The notes beneath the pieces are model-generated. The model was not told the origin of the DNA. It saw only the letters and a list, made by a program, of their open reading frames with translations, and searched no databases. The translations under genes were made by a program, and so were the position numbers. DNA of 64,000 bases from Pseudodesulfovibrio sediminis (GTDB lineage Bacteria; Desulfobacterota; Desulfovibrionia; Desulfovibrionales; Desulfovibrionaceae). Below, one piece after another: positions 9,386 to 18,051 of the stretch; the stretch's first letter is position 1, and each line of letters begins with the position of its first letter. Location: the NCBI RefSeq assembly GCF_020886695.1, contig NZ_AP024485.1:2055001-2119000 (forward strand), given 5' to 3'.

Positions 9386-9525
9386 ATGAACTTTGAAGGA
9401 AACGGCTCCACATGAACACGCCTCATCTGATGAAAAGCAGGCCGGGTGACGTGAGTCTGGTTATAACTTGCACAACTTTGTCTCTGACTCGTTGAAAAAA
9501 CGTATCCCGTATGGCATACTGAGGC

Positions 9526-10590
9526 ATGAAAATCTCTTCTCTGAAATCGCCTTGTTCTCGCGTCGGCCGAGGCTCACAGATCATCCTTGCACTCTTGCTT
9601 GGAGGCGTGTTGCTGCTCGCAAACGGATGCTCTTCAGAACCCGATATTACTCCCGCCAAACACCACGCTGATTCACCCCAGAAACACCTTGCCTTGACGT
9701 TCAACGGCGGCCCCAGAGGCGGTACTTTCAACTATTTTGCCAACAAGATGTCGGCCGTCATGAGTAAACATGTTCACTGGCTCGAAATGTTCCCCAGGGA
9801 ATCAGGGGGATCGCTGGACAACATCTGCGCCCTAAACACCCAAACAGCCGACATGGCCATCCTGTATGCGGGCGATGCATTCCTCGCCCGCCACAACAAA
9901 CTCACCTGCAAATACACCGATTTGAACAGAGTCCGCGCAATCGCGTTCCTGTACAGCGCACCGGCCCAATTGGTCGTTCGCAAGAATGGCACCATCAGAA
10001 ATGTCCAGGATCTCAAAGGCAGGATCGTCGCCATCGGCAATGTCGGCTCAGGCGCGGCCTTGTCAGCCGAACGGTTTTTCAAGCACCTCAACCTCTGGGA
10101 TTCCATCGACCATCGGAACCTGGGCTATTCCCAGGCCGCGACCAGTTTCCTTGAAGGCAAAATCGACGCATTCTGGACGCTGGTGGGGTATCCGAACACC
10201 TCCATCATCGAAGCGGCTTCGCAGGAGGACATAGCCTTCATCAACCTGCATCAGCCGGCGCAGGACTCCGGTTTCTACGACGTCTATCCGTTCTACACCA
10301 GTGCCATTATCCCCAACGGCGTTTACGAGGACCAGACAGCGCCGATCTCCACCTTTCAGGATTCGGCCTTGTGGTGCACACGCAAGGGAATTGATGATGA
10401 CGCGATCTACTCGAGTCTGCGATTGATCTTCGGCGGAAAGGGGCTCGACATAATGCTCAAGGCGCACAAGGCCGCACAAGAGATGTCACTGGAAAACGGA
10501 CTCAAGTCCATCTCCATCCCCCTGCACCCGGGAGCTGTCCGCTTCTGGACGGAAAACAACATCGAAATTCCGCCCATTCTGCTTCAATAA
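9526..10590 (+). CDS. TAXI-family solute-binding lipoprotein
   Basis: A 354-residue paralogue of the binding protein at 5938, sharing LTFNGGPRGGTFNYFANK, the ESGGSLDNI stretch, IAIGNVGSGAALSAERFF, and a C-terminus ISIPLHPGAVRFW. Instead of a cleaved signal peptide it has a lipobox (VLLLANGC, cysteine about residue 35) after a basic N-terminus, so it should be membrane-anchored. It lies directly after the permease but behind a strong terminator, with its own 140-base leader, so it is probably expressed separately. It could be an alternative receptor for the same permease, a sensor, or part of another system. No further permease is present nearby. Confidence 0.88.
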   Translation: MKISSLKSPCSRVGRGSQIILALLLGGVLLLANGCSSEPDITPAKHHADSPQKHLALTFNGGPRGGTFNYFANKMSAVMSKHVHWLEMFPRESGGSLDNICALNTQTADMAILYAGDAFLARHNKLTCKYTDLNRVRAIAFLYSAPAQLVVRKNGTIRNVQDLKGRIVAIGNVGSGAALSAERFFKHLNLWDSIDHRNLGYSQAATSFLEGKIDAFWTLVGYPNTSIIEAASQEDIAFINLHQPAQDSGFYDVYPFYTSAIIPNGVYEDQTAPISTFQDSALWCTRKGIDDDAIYSSLRLIFGGKGLDIMLKAHKAAQEMSLENGLKSISIPLHPGAVRFWTENNIEIPPILLQ

Positions 10591-10625
10591 AAAAAGGACA
10601 CACCCGGTCGGGCGTGTCCTTTTTA
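10591..10625. terminator. Bidirectional terminator
   Basis: Arms AAAAAGGACACACCC (10591-10605) and GGGCGTGTCCTTTTT (10610-10624) surround GGTC's remaining four bases, with a single non-Watson-Crick position that becomes a G-U pair in leftward RNA. Runs of A and T flank both sides, so it can serve the convergent genes ending at 10590 and 10644. Confidence 0.88.
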
Positions 10626-10643
10626 TTAAGACAGCATACGGGG

Positions 10644-11567
10644 TCAGGCCAACTCTGCCCCGATACAGATATTATTGATAAAAATACAGTTGCGACCAGC
10701 CTTCTTGCTCAAATACGTCTGTTTATCCGCTCGCTCCAGCACCGCGCCCGCAGGCTCGCCACTCTCTGCCAGCGCACCTCCAATGGAGACCGTCACAAAA
10801 ATCTTCTGCCCCTCATGGTTCAGCCAGGCGTTCTCAACAAGCATACGGAGCCGTTCCGCCATCCTGGCCAGTCCGTCTTTTGTCGTATTGGACACCAGAA
10901 CCACAAACTCCTCGCCACCCCAGCGACACGCCACATCCAGAGGACGCAGCACCGCCTTCAGGGTCTTGGCGACAATGCCAAGGACCTTGTCCCCCACAGC
11001 GTGCCCATAGGTGTCATTCACCTTTTTGAAATGATCAATGTCGAGGAAAAGCACACCAAACGGGACATCGCTTTGACTCATGACACGGTCCAAGCGTTCC
11101 ATACTGATATCAGCGTATCTGCGATTGCCTATGCCTGTCAGCGTATCAGTCAGCGCTTCCTTGCGCAGTGCTTCCATTTCCTTAAGCAGGTCAACACCCT
11201 CGCCGTTCGGCGAAAACACCTCTACGGCACCAATGATCTTGCCGGATTGGTCCCGTATGGGTGACGCGCGAACAAAGACTGGCACCCGGTGCCCGAATTT
11301 ATGATGCATGAAGACATTGGCTTCGCGAACAACTCCATCAAGCATGGTGGCCGCCATAGGGCAACCGGTCAGACACAGGTTGTTACCGTCGCCGTCAACA
11401 TGCCGCAACACATTGTCCGCACAGCTTTTGCCTATGACTTCATCTGCAGAATACCCGCTTAACCGTTCCGCAGCCTTGTTCCAGAATGTAACATTGTGGT
11501 CCGCATCAAGAAAATAAACTCCATCCGTCATGGAGTCGAGCAACCCTCTATAAAAAGCATTGTCCAT
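10644..11567 (-). CDS. PAS-GGDEF diguanylate cyclase
   Basis: A 307-residue cytoplasmic protein with a PAS domain (about 5-120, including GVYFLDADHNVTFWN) and a GGDEF domain (about 135-300). The signature CRWGGEEFVVL is intact (GGEEF at 217-221) and the I-site RPLD lies five residues before it, so it should make c-di-GMP from GTP and be product-inhibited. The PAS part carries two cysteines in NNLCLTGCP (about 65 and 69), which could be redox- or metal-sensitive but are not a known cofactor motif. The start at 11567 has GAGAGG upstream and directly precedes the PAS domain; the longer frame to 11636 is not supported. Confidence 0.92.
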   Translation of the reverse strand: MDNAFYRGLLDSMTDGVYFLDADHNVTFWNKAAERLSGYSADEVIGKSCADNVLRHVDGDGNNLCLTGCPMAATMLDGVVREANVFMHHKFGHRVPVFVRASPIRDQSGKIIGAVEVFSPNGEGVDLLKEMEALRKEALTDTLTGIGNRRYADISMERLDRVMSQSDVPFGVLFLDIDHFKKVNDTYGHAVGDKVLGIVAKTLKAVLRPLDVACRWGGEEFVVLVSNTTKDGLARMAERLRMLVENAWLNHEGQKIFVTVSIGGALAESGEPAGAVLERADKQTYLSKKAGRNCIFINNICIGAELA

Positions 11568-11923
11568 ATGAGCCTCTCTATAGTCCCTATACTTTGCATC
11601 ACCCTCCAAATCAACTGCAACCTTAATTATGCACACTCCCCCTCAACCATGACTAAAGAGAACGCTCAAACCCCGGAAGAGCATAACATGTTGAATTGAC
11701 TGAACGATCAACCACCTTCCTGTATGATTTGCAAAAAACACACCCAACATATTGTCGCATAAGGAAAAATTCTACTTGACGGAAACTGAAAAACCCACTT
11801 AGGACTGGAACATCTGAAAATGAGGAATGCCCTTTATCTGCACAATAATGGCAATTCCAAAGCGACCAACGCACATTTCCACGTAATCGACGTTCATCTC
11901 TCAACAGCCGGGGAGGCCGGATC
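11568..11923. other. Divergent intergenic region
   Basis: This 356-base region separates the PAS-GGDEF gene from the malic enzyme gene. No credible coding sequence. It is AT-rich around 11600-11800, as expected for promoters on both strands. A TTGACG followed 17 bases later by TTAGGA near 11776 is a possible but weak rightward promoter. GGGGAGG lies about ten bases before the malic enzyme start. No inverted repeat stands out. Confidence 0.4.
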
Positions 11924-13243
11924 ATGGCACTGTTCACCAAGCAAGAGGCACTGGATTATCACTCCGACAAACGCAAAGGTAAGCTGGAAGTTCTTTCCAT
12001 CAAGCCGTGCGACAACCAGAAGCACCTGTCCATGGCTTACAGCCCCGGCGTAGCCGAGGCCTGCCGCGAAGTCGCAGCGGATACCGAAAAGGTGTACCAG
12101 TACACCAACAAGGGCAACCTTGTCGCTGTCGTCTCCAACGGTACAGCAGTCCTCGGCCTTGGTAACATCGGCCCTGAAGCAGGCAAGCCGGTCATGGAAG
12201 GCAAGGGCGTTCTGTTCAAGATTTTTTCCGACATCGATGTCTACGATCTCAACATCAATGCCAAAACCCCGGATGAGGTGGTCGCCTTCTGCAAGATGCT
12301 CGAACCCACTTTCGGCGGCATCAACCTGGAAGACATCAAGGCTCCCGAATGCTTTGAAATCGAAACCCGCCTCAAAGAGGAAATGGGCATCCCCGTCTTC
12401 CATGACGACCAGCACGGCACGGCCATCATCTCCGCCGCAGGCATCATCAACGCCCTTGAAATCTCCGGCAAGAAGATCGAAGAAATCAAGATCGTGGTCT
12501 CCGGTGCCGGCGCTGCCGCCATCGCCTGCTCCAACCTCTATGTCCACATGGGCGTCAAACGCGAGAACATCTTCATGTTCGACTCACGCGGTCTGATCCA
12601 TGCCGGACGTGACGGGCTGAACGAATTCAAACAGGCCTATGCGCAGGCCGAAGACAAAGGCTCCCTGGCCGACTGCATGGTCGGTGCGGACATGTTCCTC
12701 GGACTGTCCGTCAAGGACGCCATCAATCAGGACATGGTCAAGACCATGGCTGACAATGCCATCATCTTTGCCTGTGCCAACCCGGACCCGGAGATCCCCT
12801 ACCCGGACGTCAAGGAAGTACGCCCTGACATCATCATGGGCACGGGTCGCTCCGACTTCCCCAATCAGGTCAACAACGTACTCGGCTTTCCCTTCATCTT
12901 CCGCGGTGCGCTCGACTCCCGGGCCACCACCATCAATGAGGAGATGAAGATCGCCGCAGCCGAAGCCCTGGCCAAGCTGGCCAAGGAACCGGTTGGAAAG
13001 GAAATCTGCGATGCTTTCGGTGTGGACAAGCTGGAATTCGGCATCGACTATATCATCCCCAAGCCGCTTGATCCCCGCGTGCTCACCTGGCTGGCTCCGG
13101 CCGTGGCCAAGGCAGCCATGGACACCGGCGTGGCCAAAATCCAGCTCGATCTGGACCAGTACGCCAAGGACCTGGAAGCCCGGATGACCGCTTCCAAGGC
13201 CCGCACCAAGGCTGTGGTGGACACCTTCGGATACGACATGTAA
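11924..13243 (+). CDS. NAD(P)-dependent malic enzyme (short bacterial form)
   Basis: A 439-residue malic enzyme that oxidatively decarboxylates malate to pyruvate, linking the C4 and C3 pools. It has [15 protein letters not shown], the [24 protein letters not shown] block, FHDDQHGTA (metal and substrate region) and an NAD(P)-binding GAGAAAIA at about residues 190-197. It lacks the C-terminal phosphotransacetylase-like domain of the long MaeB type, so its length matches the short YtsJ/MalS-like form. A GGGGAGG ribosome site precedes ATG at 11924. Cofactor preference cannot be settled by eye. It stands alone, followed by a good terminator. Confidence 0.93.
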   Translation: MALFTKQEALDYHSDKRKGKLEVLSIKPCDNQKHLSMAYSPGVAEACREVAADTEKVYQYTNKGNLVAVVSNGTAVLGLGNIGPEAGKPVMEGKGVLFKIFSDIDVYDLNINAKTPDEVVAFCKMLEPTFGGINLEDIKAPECFEIETRLKEEMGIPVFHDDQHGTAIISAAGIINALEISGKKIEEIKIVVSGAGAAAIACSNLYVHMGVKRENIFMFDSRGLIHAGRDGLNEFKQAYAQAEDKGSLADCMVGADMFLGLSVKDAINQDMVKTMADNAIIFACANPDPEIPYPDVKEVRPDIIMGTGRSDFPNQVNNVLGFPFIFRGALDSRATTINEEMKIAAAEALAKLAKEPVGKEICDAFGVDKLEFGIDYIIPKPLDPRVLTWLAPAVAKAAMDTGVAKIQLDLDQYAKDLEARMTASKARTKAVVDTFGYDM

Positions 13244-13265
13244 TCCCCCCTGCCGACTCGAATAC

Positions 13266-13302
13266 AAACGCCCTGCCCCGTCATACGGAGCAGGGCGTTT
13301 TC
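13266..13302 (+). terminator. Terminator after malic enzyme gene
   Basis: An 11-base stem, AAACGCCCTGC (13266-13276) with GCAGGGCGTTT (13290-13300), encloses 13 bases and runs into a short T stretch. Confidence 0.85.
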
Positions 13303-13344
13303 ATTGCCATTGCCTGGAGCGGCAATGTCTTTTATGGTTGGTCC

Positions 13345-13524
13345 ATGGACGACACTACCGCTGACCTCATACGCGCACTGGCCGAAAAGAACGGACTGGA
13401 CCCCGATACCATCCTGGCTATCGAGACAGCCGACGGCCTACCCGAAGAATTACGGGATGCCATGGCCGCCGTGTTGGGCGACCTGACGATGTTTGGTCAG
13501 GCCCTGGACGCGCTGGACGAATAG
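13345..13524 (+). CDS. Small acidic protein upstream of thpR
   Basis: A 59-residue reading frame starting MDDTTADLIRALAEKNGLD and ending QALDALDE. It is short and acidic and looks helical, with regular leucine and alanine spacing. It sits between the malic enzyme terminator and thpR, and its TAG lies only two bases before the thpR ATG, so translation would be coupled. It keeps good codon use in this frame, whereas the overlapping frames read as low-complexity. The ribosome site (GGTTGG) is weak. I do not recognise a family; it may be a small regulatory or partner protein. Confidence 0.6.
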   Translation: MDDTTADLIRALAEKNGLDPDTILAIETADGLPEELRDAMAAVLGDLTMFGQALDALDE

Positions 13525-13526
13525 GC

Positions 13527-14084
13527 ATGCCCCGTCTCTTCATCGGCATAGAACTGCCTGCACGCTATCAACTCCAAGTGACACCGTTCACGCAGACACT
13601 CGGCACCGACCTGCACAGCTCGGTGCGCTGGTCCAAACCCGGCAACTGGCACCTGACGCTCAAATTTCTGGGCGAGATCGATGAATCCCGCCTTCCACGC
13701 ATCATTGAAGCCCTCACTGCCATACGTTTTGATCCCTTTGTTCTACAGGCCGGTGGAGCAGGCGTGTTCCCTCGCACACAGCACCCCAGAGTTGTCTGGC
13801 TCGGTCTGAAAGAAGGGGCCAAGGCATGCACCGCCCTGGCGCTCCAAATCGAAGACGCTTTGGCCCCCCTCGACATCCCGCAGGAAAAGAAACAGTTCCG
13901 CCCCCATCTGACTCTTGGTCGAATACGGCGGCTTGGCCGGGACAACTGGGCGGACGTCATCAAGCGGGCGGCGGCACACTCCTGGCCGCAATTCACCGTC
14001 GACAGATTCATTCTCTGGCACAGTGCATTACAGCCGGAAGGAGCGGTCCATACGCGGCTGCAGGAATGTGTCTGTTCTGGCTGA
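13527..14084 (+). CDS. thpR: RNA 2',3'-cyclic phosphodiesterase (2H family, ThpR/LigT)
   Basis: A 185-residue member of the 2H phosphoesterase family. The two catalytic histidine motifs are clear: HLTLKFLG at about 43-50 and HLTLGRI at about 130-136. These enzymes open 2',3'-cyclic phosphate RNA ends, or ligate tRNA halves in vitro, and act in the cytoplasm. The start MPRLFIGIELP is the classic N-terminus. The gene is two bases downstream of the small acidic frame, so the two probably form one unit. Convergent with rimO, with a shared terminator between them. Confidence 0.92.
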   Translation: MPRLFIGIELPARYQLQVTPFTQTLGTDLHSSVRWSKPGNWHLTLKFLGEIDESRLPRIIEALTAIRFDPFVLQAGGAGVFPRTQHPRVVWLGLKEGAKACTALALQIEDALAPLDIPQEKKQFRPHLTLGRIRRLGRDNWADVIKRAAAHSWPQFTVDRFILWHSALQPEGAVHTRLQECVCSG

Positions 14085-14122
14085 AAAGCCATAGGCACGA
14101 ACATTCCGCACAAGGCAAAACA

Positions 14123-14148
14123 AAAGGCCACCCAGAAGGGCGGCCTTT
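14123..14148. terminator. Bidirectional terminator between thpR and rimO
   Basis: AAAGGCC (14123-14129) pairs with GGCCTTT (14142-14148), and the inner CCC and GGG extend the stem. It lies between convergent genes. Confidence 0.75.
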
Positions 14149-14179
14149 ACGTGTCTGCGAAAGTCTGTTGTCCGAGCCG

Positions 14180-15475
14180 CTACACGAGCCCGGACAGGTC
14201 GTAGGTGTCGGCCTTTTCAATCTCCACTTCGACAATGGAACCAAGGGCCAGCTCGACATCGGGCGGCGCGCTCACATAGGTCACCCCATCCACTTCAGGG
14301 GCCTGAAACCAGGTCCGGCCGATATACAGACCGGGCCACTCATCAGATGCCTTCTCAATGAGGACGGGCAGTGTTTCCCCGACATAGCCTTCCATTATTT
14401 CGGCGCTGATGGCAGCCTGCAGTTCCATCAGGGTATCCCGACGGGCCGTCTTGATCTCGTCAGGCACCTGATTGTCCATGGCCGCGGCCGGGGTGCCGTC
14501 TTCCGGCCAGTACGGAAACACGCCGAGATGGTGGAAGCGGGCCTCTTTCACGAAATCCAGAAGCGCTTCGAAATGTTCATCCGTCTCGCCCGGATAGCCC
14601 ACGATAAAGGTCGTGCGCAGGGCCGCCTCAGGGAAAAAGGAGCGAACGCGATCAACCACCTTTTTCGGATTCCTGGCAAAAGGACGCCCCATGCTCGCCA
14701 GCACGTCCGGATGCGCGTGCTGGAGCGGAATATCGAAGTACGGCAGAAACGGCTCGCCGGTCTCCCTGAGAAGCGTGAGCAGAGATTCGGTCAGTCCGGC
14801 CGGATAGAGATACATGATCCGCAGCCACTTGAGCGCCGGGATTCCGGCCAGCCCCTTGAAAAGCGTGGGCAGATCGTGGCCGTCGCCAAGGTCGGAACCA
14901 TAGGCCGTGGAATCCTGACCGACCACGATGATCTCCGGGACCTTTTCGGCGAGCTGCCGGGCCTCGTCGACCAGATAGTCCACGGTCCAGCTTTTGTGTG
15001 GCCCGCGAATGGACGGGATGGTACAGAACCGACAGTCATGGGAACACCCCTCGGACACCTTGAGGTAGGCATAGGACGGCGCCGTGGAGAGATTGCGCGG
15101 CGCGTCATCCTCCACCTGTGTGGACAGGGCGAGAGCGGCCATGCCGGGCCACAGCTCTATCTCTTCCGTGTTGAGCCAGAGGTCCACCTCGGGCAGGCCG
15201 TCCTTGAGATCCTGGCCGTAACGGGAAACCAGACATCCGGCCACGCCTATGAGCGGTTTTGTCCCCGGGGCCTCGGCTGCGTCCTTGATGGCTTCCAGTA
15301 TGGTGGTAATGGATTCCTCCACCGCAGGCTGGATGAAACCACAGGTATTGATAAGCACCAGATCGGCCTCCTGCACTGACTCCACAGGCTGCATTGCCGG
15401 TCCAAAAGTACCCAGCAATCGCTCGGTATCAACCCGGTTTTTGGGGCATCCCAAACTGACTGTATATATTTTCAT
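14180..15475 (-). CDS. rimO: Ribosomal protein S12 methylthiotransferase RimO
   Basis: A 431-residue radical SAM methylthiotransferase that modifies an aspartate of ribosomal protein S12. It has the N-terminal UPF0004 domain with three cluster cysteines (C10, C45, C81; the first in VSLGCPKNRVD), the radical SAM motif CSHDCRFC (C144, C148, C151), and a C-terminal TRAM domain (about 365-431). The start at 15475 is chosen because MKIYTVSLGCPKN is the canonical beginning; the frame continues upstream to 15577 but only through the divergent promoter region. It is divergent from the histidine kinase gene at 15598. Confidence 0.95.
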   Translation of the reverse strand: MKIYTVSLGCPKNRVDTERLLGTFGPAMQPVESVQEADLVLINTCGFIQPAVEESITTILEAIKDAAEAPGTKPLIGVAGCLVSRYGQDLKDGLPEVDLWLNTEEIELWPGMAALALSTQVEDDAPRNLSTAPSYAYLKVSEGCSHDCRFCTIPSIRGPHKSWTVDYLVDEARQLAEKVPEIIVVGQDSTAYGSDLGDGHDLPTLFKGLAGIPALKWLRIMYLYPAGLTESLLTLLRETGEPFLPYFDIPLQHAHPDVLASMGRPFARNPKKVVDRVRSFFPEAALRTTFIVGYPGETDEHFEALLDFVKEARFHHLGVFPYWPEDGTPAAAMDNQVPDEIKTARRDTLMELQAAISAEIMEGYVGETLPVLIEKASDEWPGLYIGRTWFQAPEVDGVTYVSAPPDVELALGSIVEVEIEKADTYDLSGLV

Positions 15476-15597
15476 TGAAGTTCCAAGTGGTTGGGGCACG
15501 TCATTTCCTTTGATATGGATTCCCACATGGGATACCATATGAGTCCCACAGGTTGGATGACCGGCCTGAGTTTGCACGGGTAAAGGGTGGAGGTCAA

Positions 15598-17079
15598 ATG
15601 CAGTACAAAAAACATATTGAGAACAAACGCTATGTCATCGGCGTGATCGGAGATATTCCGGCCCTGCTTTCCTTTTGGCAGGTATTCAAGGACCAGTCCA
15701 ACGAGCAGGTCCTGAAAGAGATTGGTGTTGTGGCCGCGGCCCTGCCCGGTGAGTCCGTGCTGCCGCAAGCCTATGACGAAGAGCGTGCCATCCCCACCTA
15801 TTCCGGATTTCGCACCATGCTGGAAGAGCACCCGGAAATAAACATGGTGATCGAATCCACAGGGCGCATCGGCCTGATTCATGAACTGCGGAACTATCTG
15901 CCTCCGTCCGTTACCCTTGTGGAACGCCACGCTGCCAACTTTTTCATCAACCTGCTGACGTCCGACAAAATCTGGGTGGCTGCCAAGCTGGACCTCCTGC
16001 ACACCCAGAACATGCTGAAGACCATCATTGACCAGATGAACAACGAGATGCTGTTCCTTGACTACGAAGGAAAGATCGTCGACATGAACAAGGCCGTGCT
16101 CGACCGGACTGGACTGCCCAAAAAAGCGATAATGGGCAACCATTATTGCGAAGTTTTCTCCACTTCGGGGGACTACGAATGTGAAGGCGGAACAGACGCA
16201 TTCGAAAAAACCATCGAGACGAGCCAACCCGCCGATATGCTGATCAGCCATGTCGACGGTGAAGGGCGAGTGAAATATTTCCGGGTGGACACCACCCCCA
16301 TCACCGATGAAGACGGCACGGTCAGCCATGTGGTGGCCGTGCGCCGTGACATCACCCGCCGCCGGGCCATGGAACATCGGCTCCAACAGGCGGAGAAGCT
16401 CGCCTCCATCGGCGAACTCTCGACGTATATGGCCCATGAAATCCGCAATCCGCTCTTTTCCATCAGCGGATTCGCCAATGCATTGATGCGCAGCGACGGC
16501 GTGGATTACAAGGCAAGGGAAAAGCTGGCCATCATCCTGGATGAATCCCGGCGACTGGATGAAATCCTCAAAAGCCTCATGAACTTCACCCGCCCGACCG
16601 GTGCGCAGGTGACCGAAGTAGACCTGAACGAATTGGTCAGCGTGACCATGAGCATCATGCGGTTGCCGTGTACCAACCAATCCGTCGACCAGGTGCTGAA
16701 CCTCGACAAGGATCTGGCCAAGGTGAACGCCAACCCCGATCTCATCAAGCAATGCCTGATCAATGTCATCAAGAATTCCCTGGAGGCCATGGAAAACGGC
16801 GGCACGCTGATCGTCTCGACCATCATGGACAAGGAACATGTCATCCTCACTGTAGAAGACACGGGTGAGGGTATACCGCTCGACCTGCGGGACAAGATTT
16901 TCAGCCCGTTCTTCTCGTCCAAGGGAAAAGGGTCCGGCCTTGGACTGGCACAGACCCGAAAGATCGTTGACGAGATCGGAGGCACCGTTGATCTGACTTC
17001 CGTGGAAGGTTCCGGCACCAAGGTGACCTTCTTTTTGCCGCCCATTTTGGCAGTTGCAGAAGAGAAAAAGACCGAGTAG
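15598..17079 (+). CDS. Sensor histidine kinase with Rossmann-like N-terminal domain and PAS
   Basis: A 493-residue soluble kinase without membrane segments. Residues about 11-120 (starting RYVIGVIGDIPALLSF, then INMVIESTGRIGLIHEL and VTLVERHAANFF) look like a dinucleotide-fold domain resembling the N-terminal half of Gfo/Idh or homoserine dehydrogenases, but without a clean GxGxxG. A PAS domain follows (about 140-255), then HisKA with the phosphorylated histidine in MAHEIRNPL (H280), and the HATPase domain (VEDTGEGIP, GSGLGLAQTRKIV). GGTGGAGG precedes ATG at 15598. No response regulator is adjacent, so its partner is unknown. It would sense something inside the cell. Confidence 0.9.
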   Translation: MQYKKHIENKRYVIGVIGDIPALLSFWQVFKDQSNEQVLKEIGVVAAALPGESVLPQAYDEERAIPTYSGFRTMLEEHPEINMVIESTGRIGLIHELRNYLPPSVTLVERHAANFFINLLTSDKIWVAAKLDLLHTQNMLKTIIDQMNNEMLFLDYEGKIVDMNKAVLDRTGLPKKAIMGNHYCEVFSTSGDYECEGGTDAFEKTIETSQPADMLISHVDGEGRVKYFRVDTTPITDEDGTVSHVVAVRRDITRRRAMEHRLQQAEKLASIGELSTYMAHEIRNPLFSISGFANALMRSDGVDYKAREKLAIILDESRRLDEILKSLMNFTRPTGAQVTEVDLNELVSVTMSIMRLPCTNQSVDQVLNLDKDLAKVNANPDLIKQCLINVIKNSLEAMENGGTLIVSTIMDKEHVILTVEDTGEGIPLDLRDKIFSPFFSSKGKGSGLGLAQTRKIVDEIGGTVDLTSVEGSGTKVTFFLPPILAVAEEKKTE

Positions 17080-17123
17080 CTTGCTCCCCTTGAAGAACAG
17101 CCACCTCAAGGGGAATACACCAT

Positions 17124-17732
17124 ATGGATACAATAGTTCTCGCCACCAACAACAAGGGTAAAATCAAGGAACTCTCCACCATGCTGGAACCATTCGGCGT
17201 GCAGGTGAAGTCCCTGTCCGAGTTTCCGGAGATCGGGGAAATTCCCGAGACCGGCGATACATTTCTGGAAAACGCCTTTATCAAGGCGCGCACCGTGGCC
17301 AAGATCACTGGACTGGTGGCTGTGGCCGATGATTCCGGCATTGAGATCGACGCGCTTGATGGCCGCCCCGGCGTCTACTCCGCCCGCTATGCAGGCGAAG
17401 CATGCGACGACCACGCCAACAACGAAAAAATGCTCGAAGAGATGCAGGGGCTGCCGGACGAACAGCGCTCCGGCCGCTACCGTTGCGTGATGGCGGCCAG
17501 CGCCCCCAACGGCGAAGAGATCGACACGGACGGCGCCTACGAGATTCAGGTAGGCCACGGATATAAGGGCGAAGGCGGCTTTGGCTATGACGTCATCGTC
17601 ATCGACCCGGAATTCGACTGCCACGTGGCCGAACTCGACGCTGCCGTGAAAAACCAACGCTCCCACCGGGGCAAGGCCATGCAGAAGCTCCTCAAACTCT
17701 GGCCCGACTTCTGGGAAAAGGCCACCGCCTAA
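17124..17732 (+). CDS. rdgB: XTP/dITP diphosphatase (RdgB/HAM1)
   Basis: A 202-residue house-cleaning nucleotide pyrophosphatase that removes ITP, dITP and XTP to prevent their incorporation. The start DTIVLATNNKGKIKELS contains the substrate-binding T-x-N-x-x-K motif. VADDSGIEIDALDGRPGVYS and GEGGFGYDVIVID also match the HAM1 family, as does the SHRGKAMQKL ending. AAGGGGAA precedes the start. It follows the histidine kinase gene by 44 bases and probably shares its transcript. A strong terminator follows. Confidence 0.95.
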   Translation: MDTIVLATNNKGKIKELSTMLEPFGVQVKSLSEFPEIGEIPETGDTFLENAFIKARTVAKITGLVAVADDSGIEIDALDGRPGVYSARYAGEACDDHANNEKMLEEMQGLPDEQRSGRYRCVMAASAPNGEEIDTDGAYEIQVGHGYKGEGGFGYDVIVIDPEFDCHVAELDAAVKNQRSHRGKAMQKLLKLWPDFWEKATA

Positions 17733-17753
17733 ACAGCACCACACAGACCAATA

Positions 17754-17789
17754 AAAAGGGGAGAGACGCCTGCGTCTCTCCCCTTTTCA
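17754..17789 (+). terminator. Terminator after rdgB
   Basis: A long perfect stem, AAAAGGGGAGAGACGC (17754-17769) paired with its complement at 17772-17787, runs into TTTTCAT. Confidence 0.92.
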
Positions 17790-17799
17790 TATCGTAATA

Positions 17800-17916
17800 A
17801 GTGAGTCAGCAAAGCGCTACGAACGCCCCCTCAATTCAACGCATCTCACCACCCCGCTCTCGACACGTATACCTATCTTCAAAAAGTGAGTCAGCGAAGC
17901 GACACGAACTCCCCCC
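17800..17916. repeat. Two-copy direct repeat with AGTGAGTCAGC
   Basis: AGTGAGTCAGCAAAGCG at 17800 recurs as AGTGAGTCAGCGAAGCG at 17885, and the match continues through ACGAAC and a C run, about 30 bases with a few changes and a period of 85. No gene overlaps it. It may be the remains of a duplicated intergenic repeat. Confidence 0.6.
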
Positions 17917-17927
17917 AAGCCCCGTGA

Positions 17928-18048
17928 GGCTTTGGAGAGTAGTGTAGCTGTGCGTTTTTCGGGTGCGGTGTAACCGGAGGCGTAGCCTAGCTACGGTGAG
18001 GATTACACCGTGCCCGGAAAACGTGCAGATGCGCCGCTATCCAAAGCC
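17928..18048. repeat. Long imperfect inverted repeat (cruciform or folded RNA)
   Basis: Nested pairing covers nearly the whole segment. The outer arms are GGCTTTGGA (17928-17936) with TCCAAAGCC (18040-18048), then a TGCGTTTTTC region with GGAAAACGTGC, then GGTGTAA (17967-17973) with TTACACC (18003-18009), and an inner CGTAGC-CTA-GCTACG (17981-17995). It lies just after the stop of the leftward flavoprotein gene at 18052, so it would form part of that gene's 3' end. It resembles a small palindromic repeat element (REP/MITE type) more than a plain terminator; there is no U run. Confidence 0.6.
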
Positions 18049-18051
18049 GGA

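Noticed and set aside
13826-15379. 517-residue rightward frame opposite rimO
   Set aside because: It is the antisense of a well-conserved rimO gene; long antisense frames are common at this GC content.
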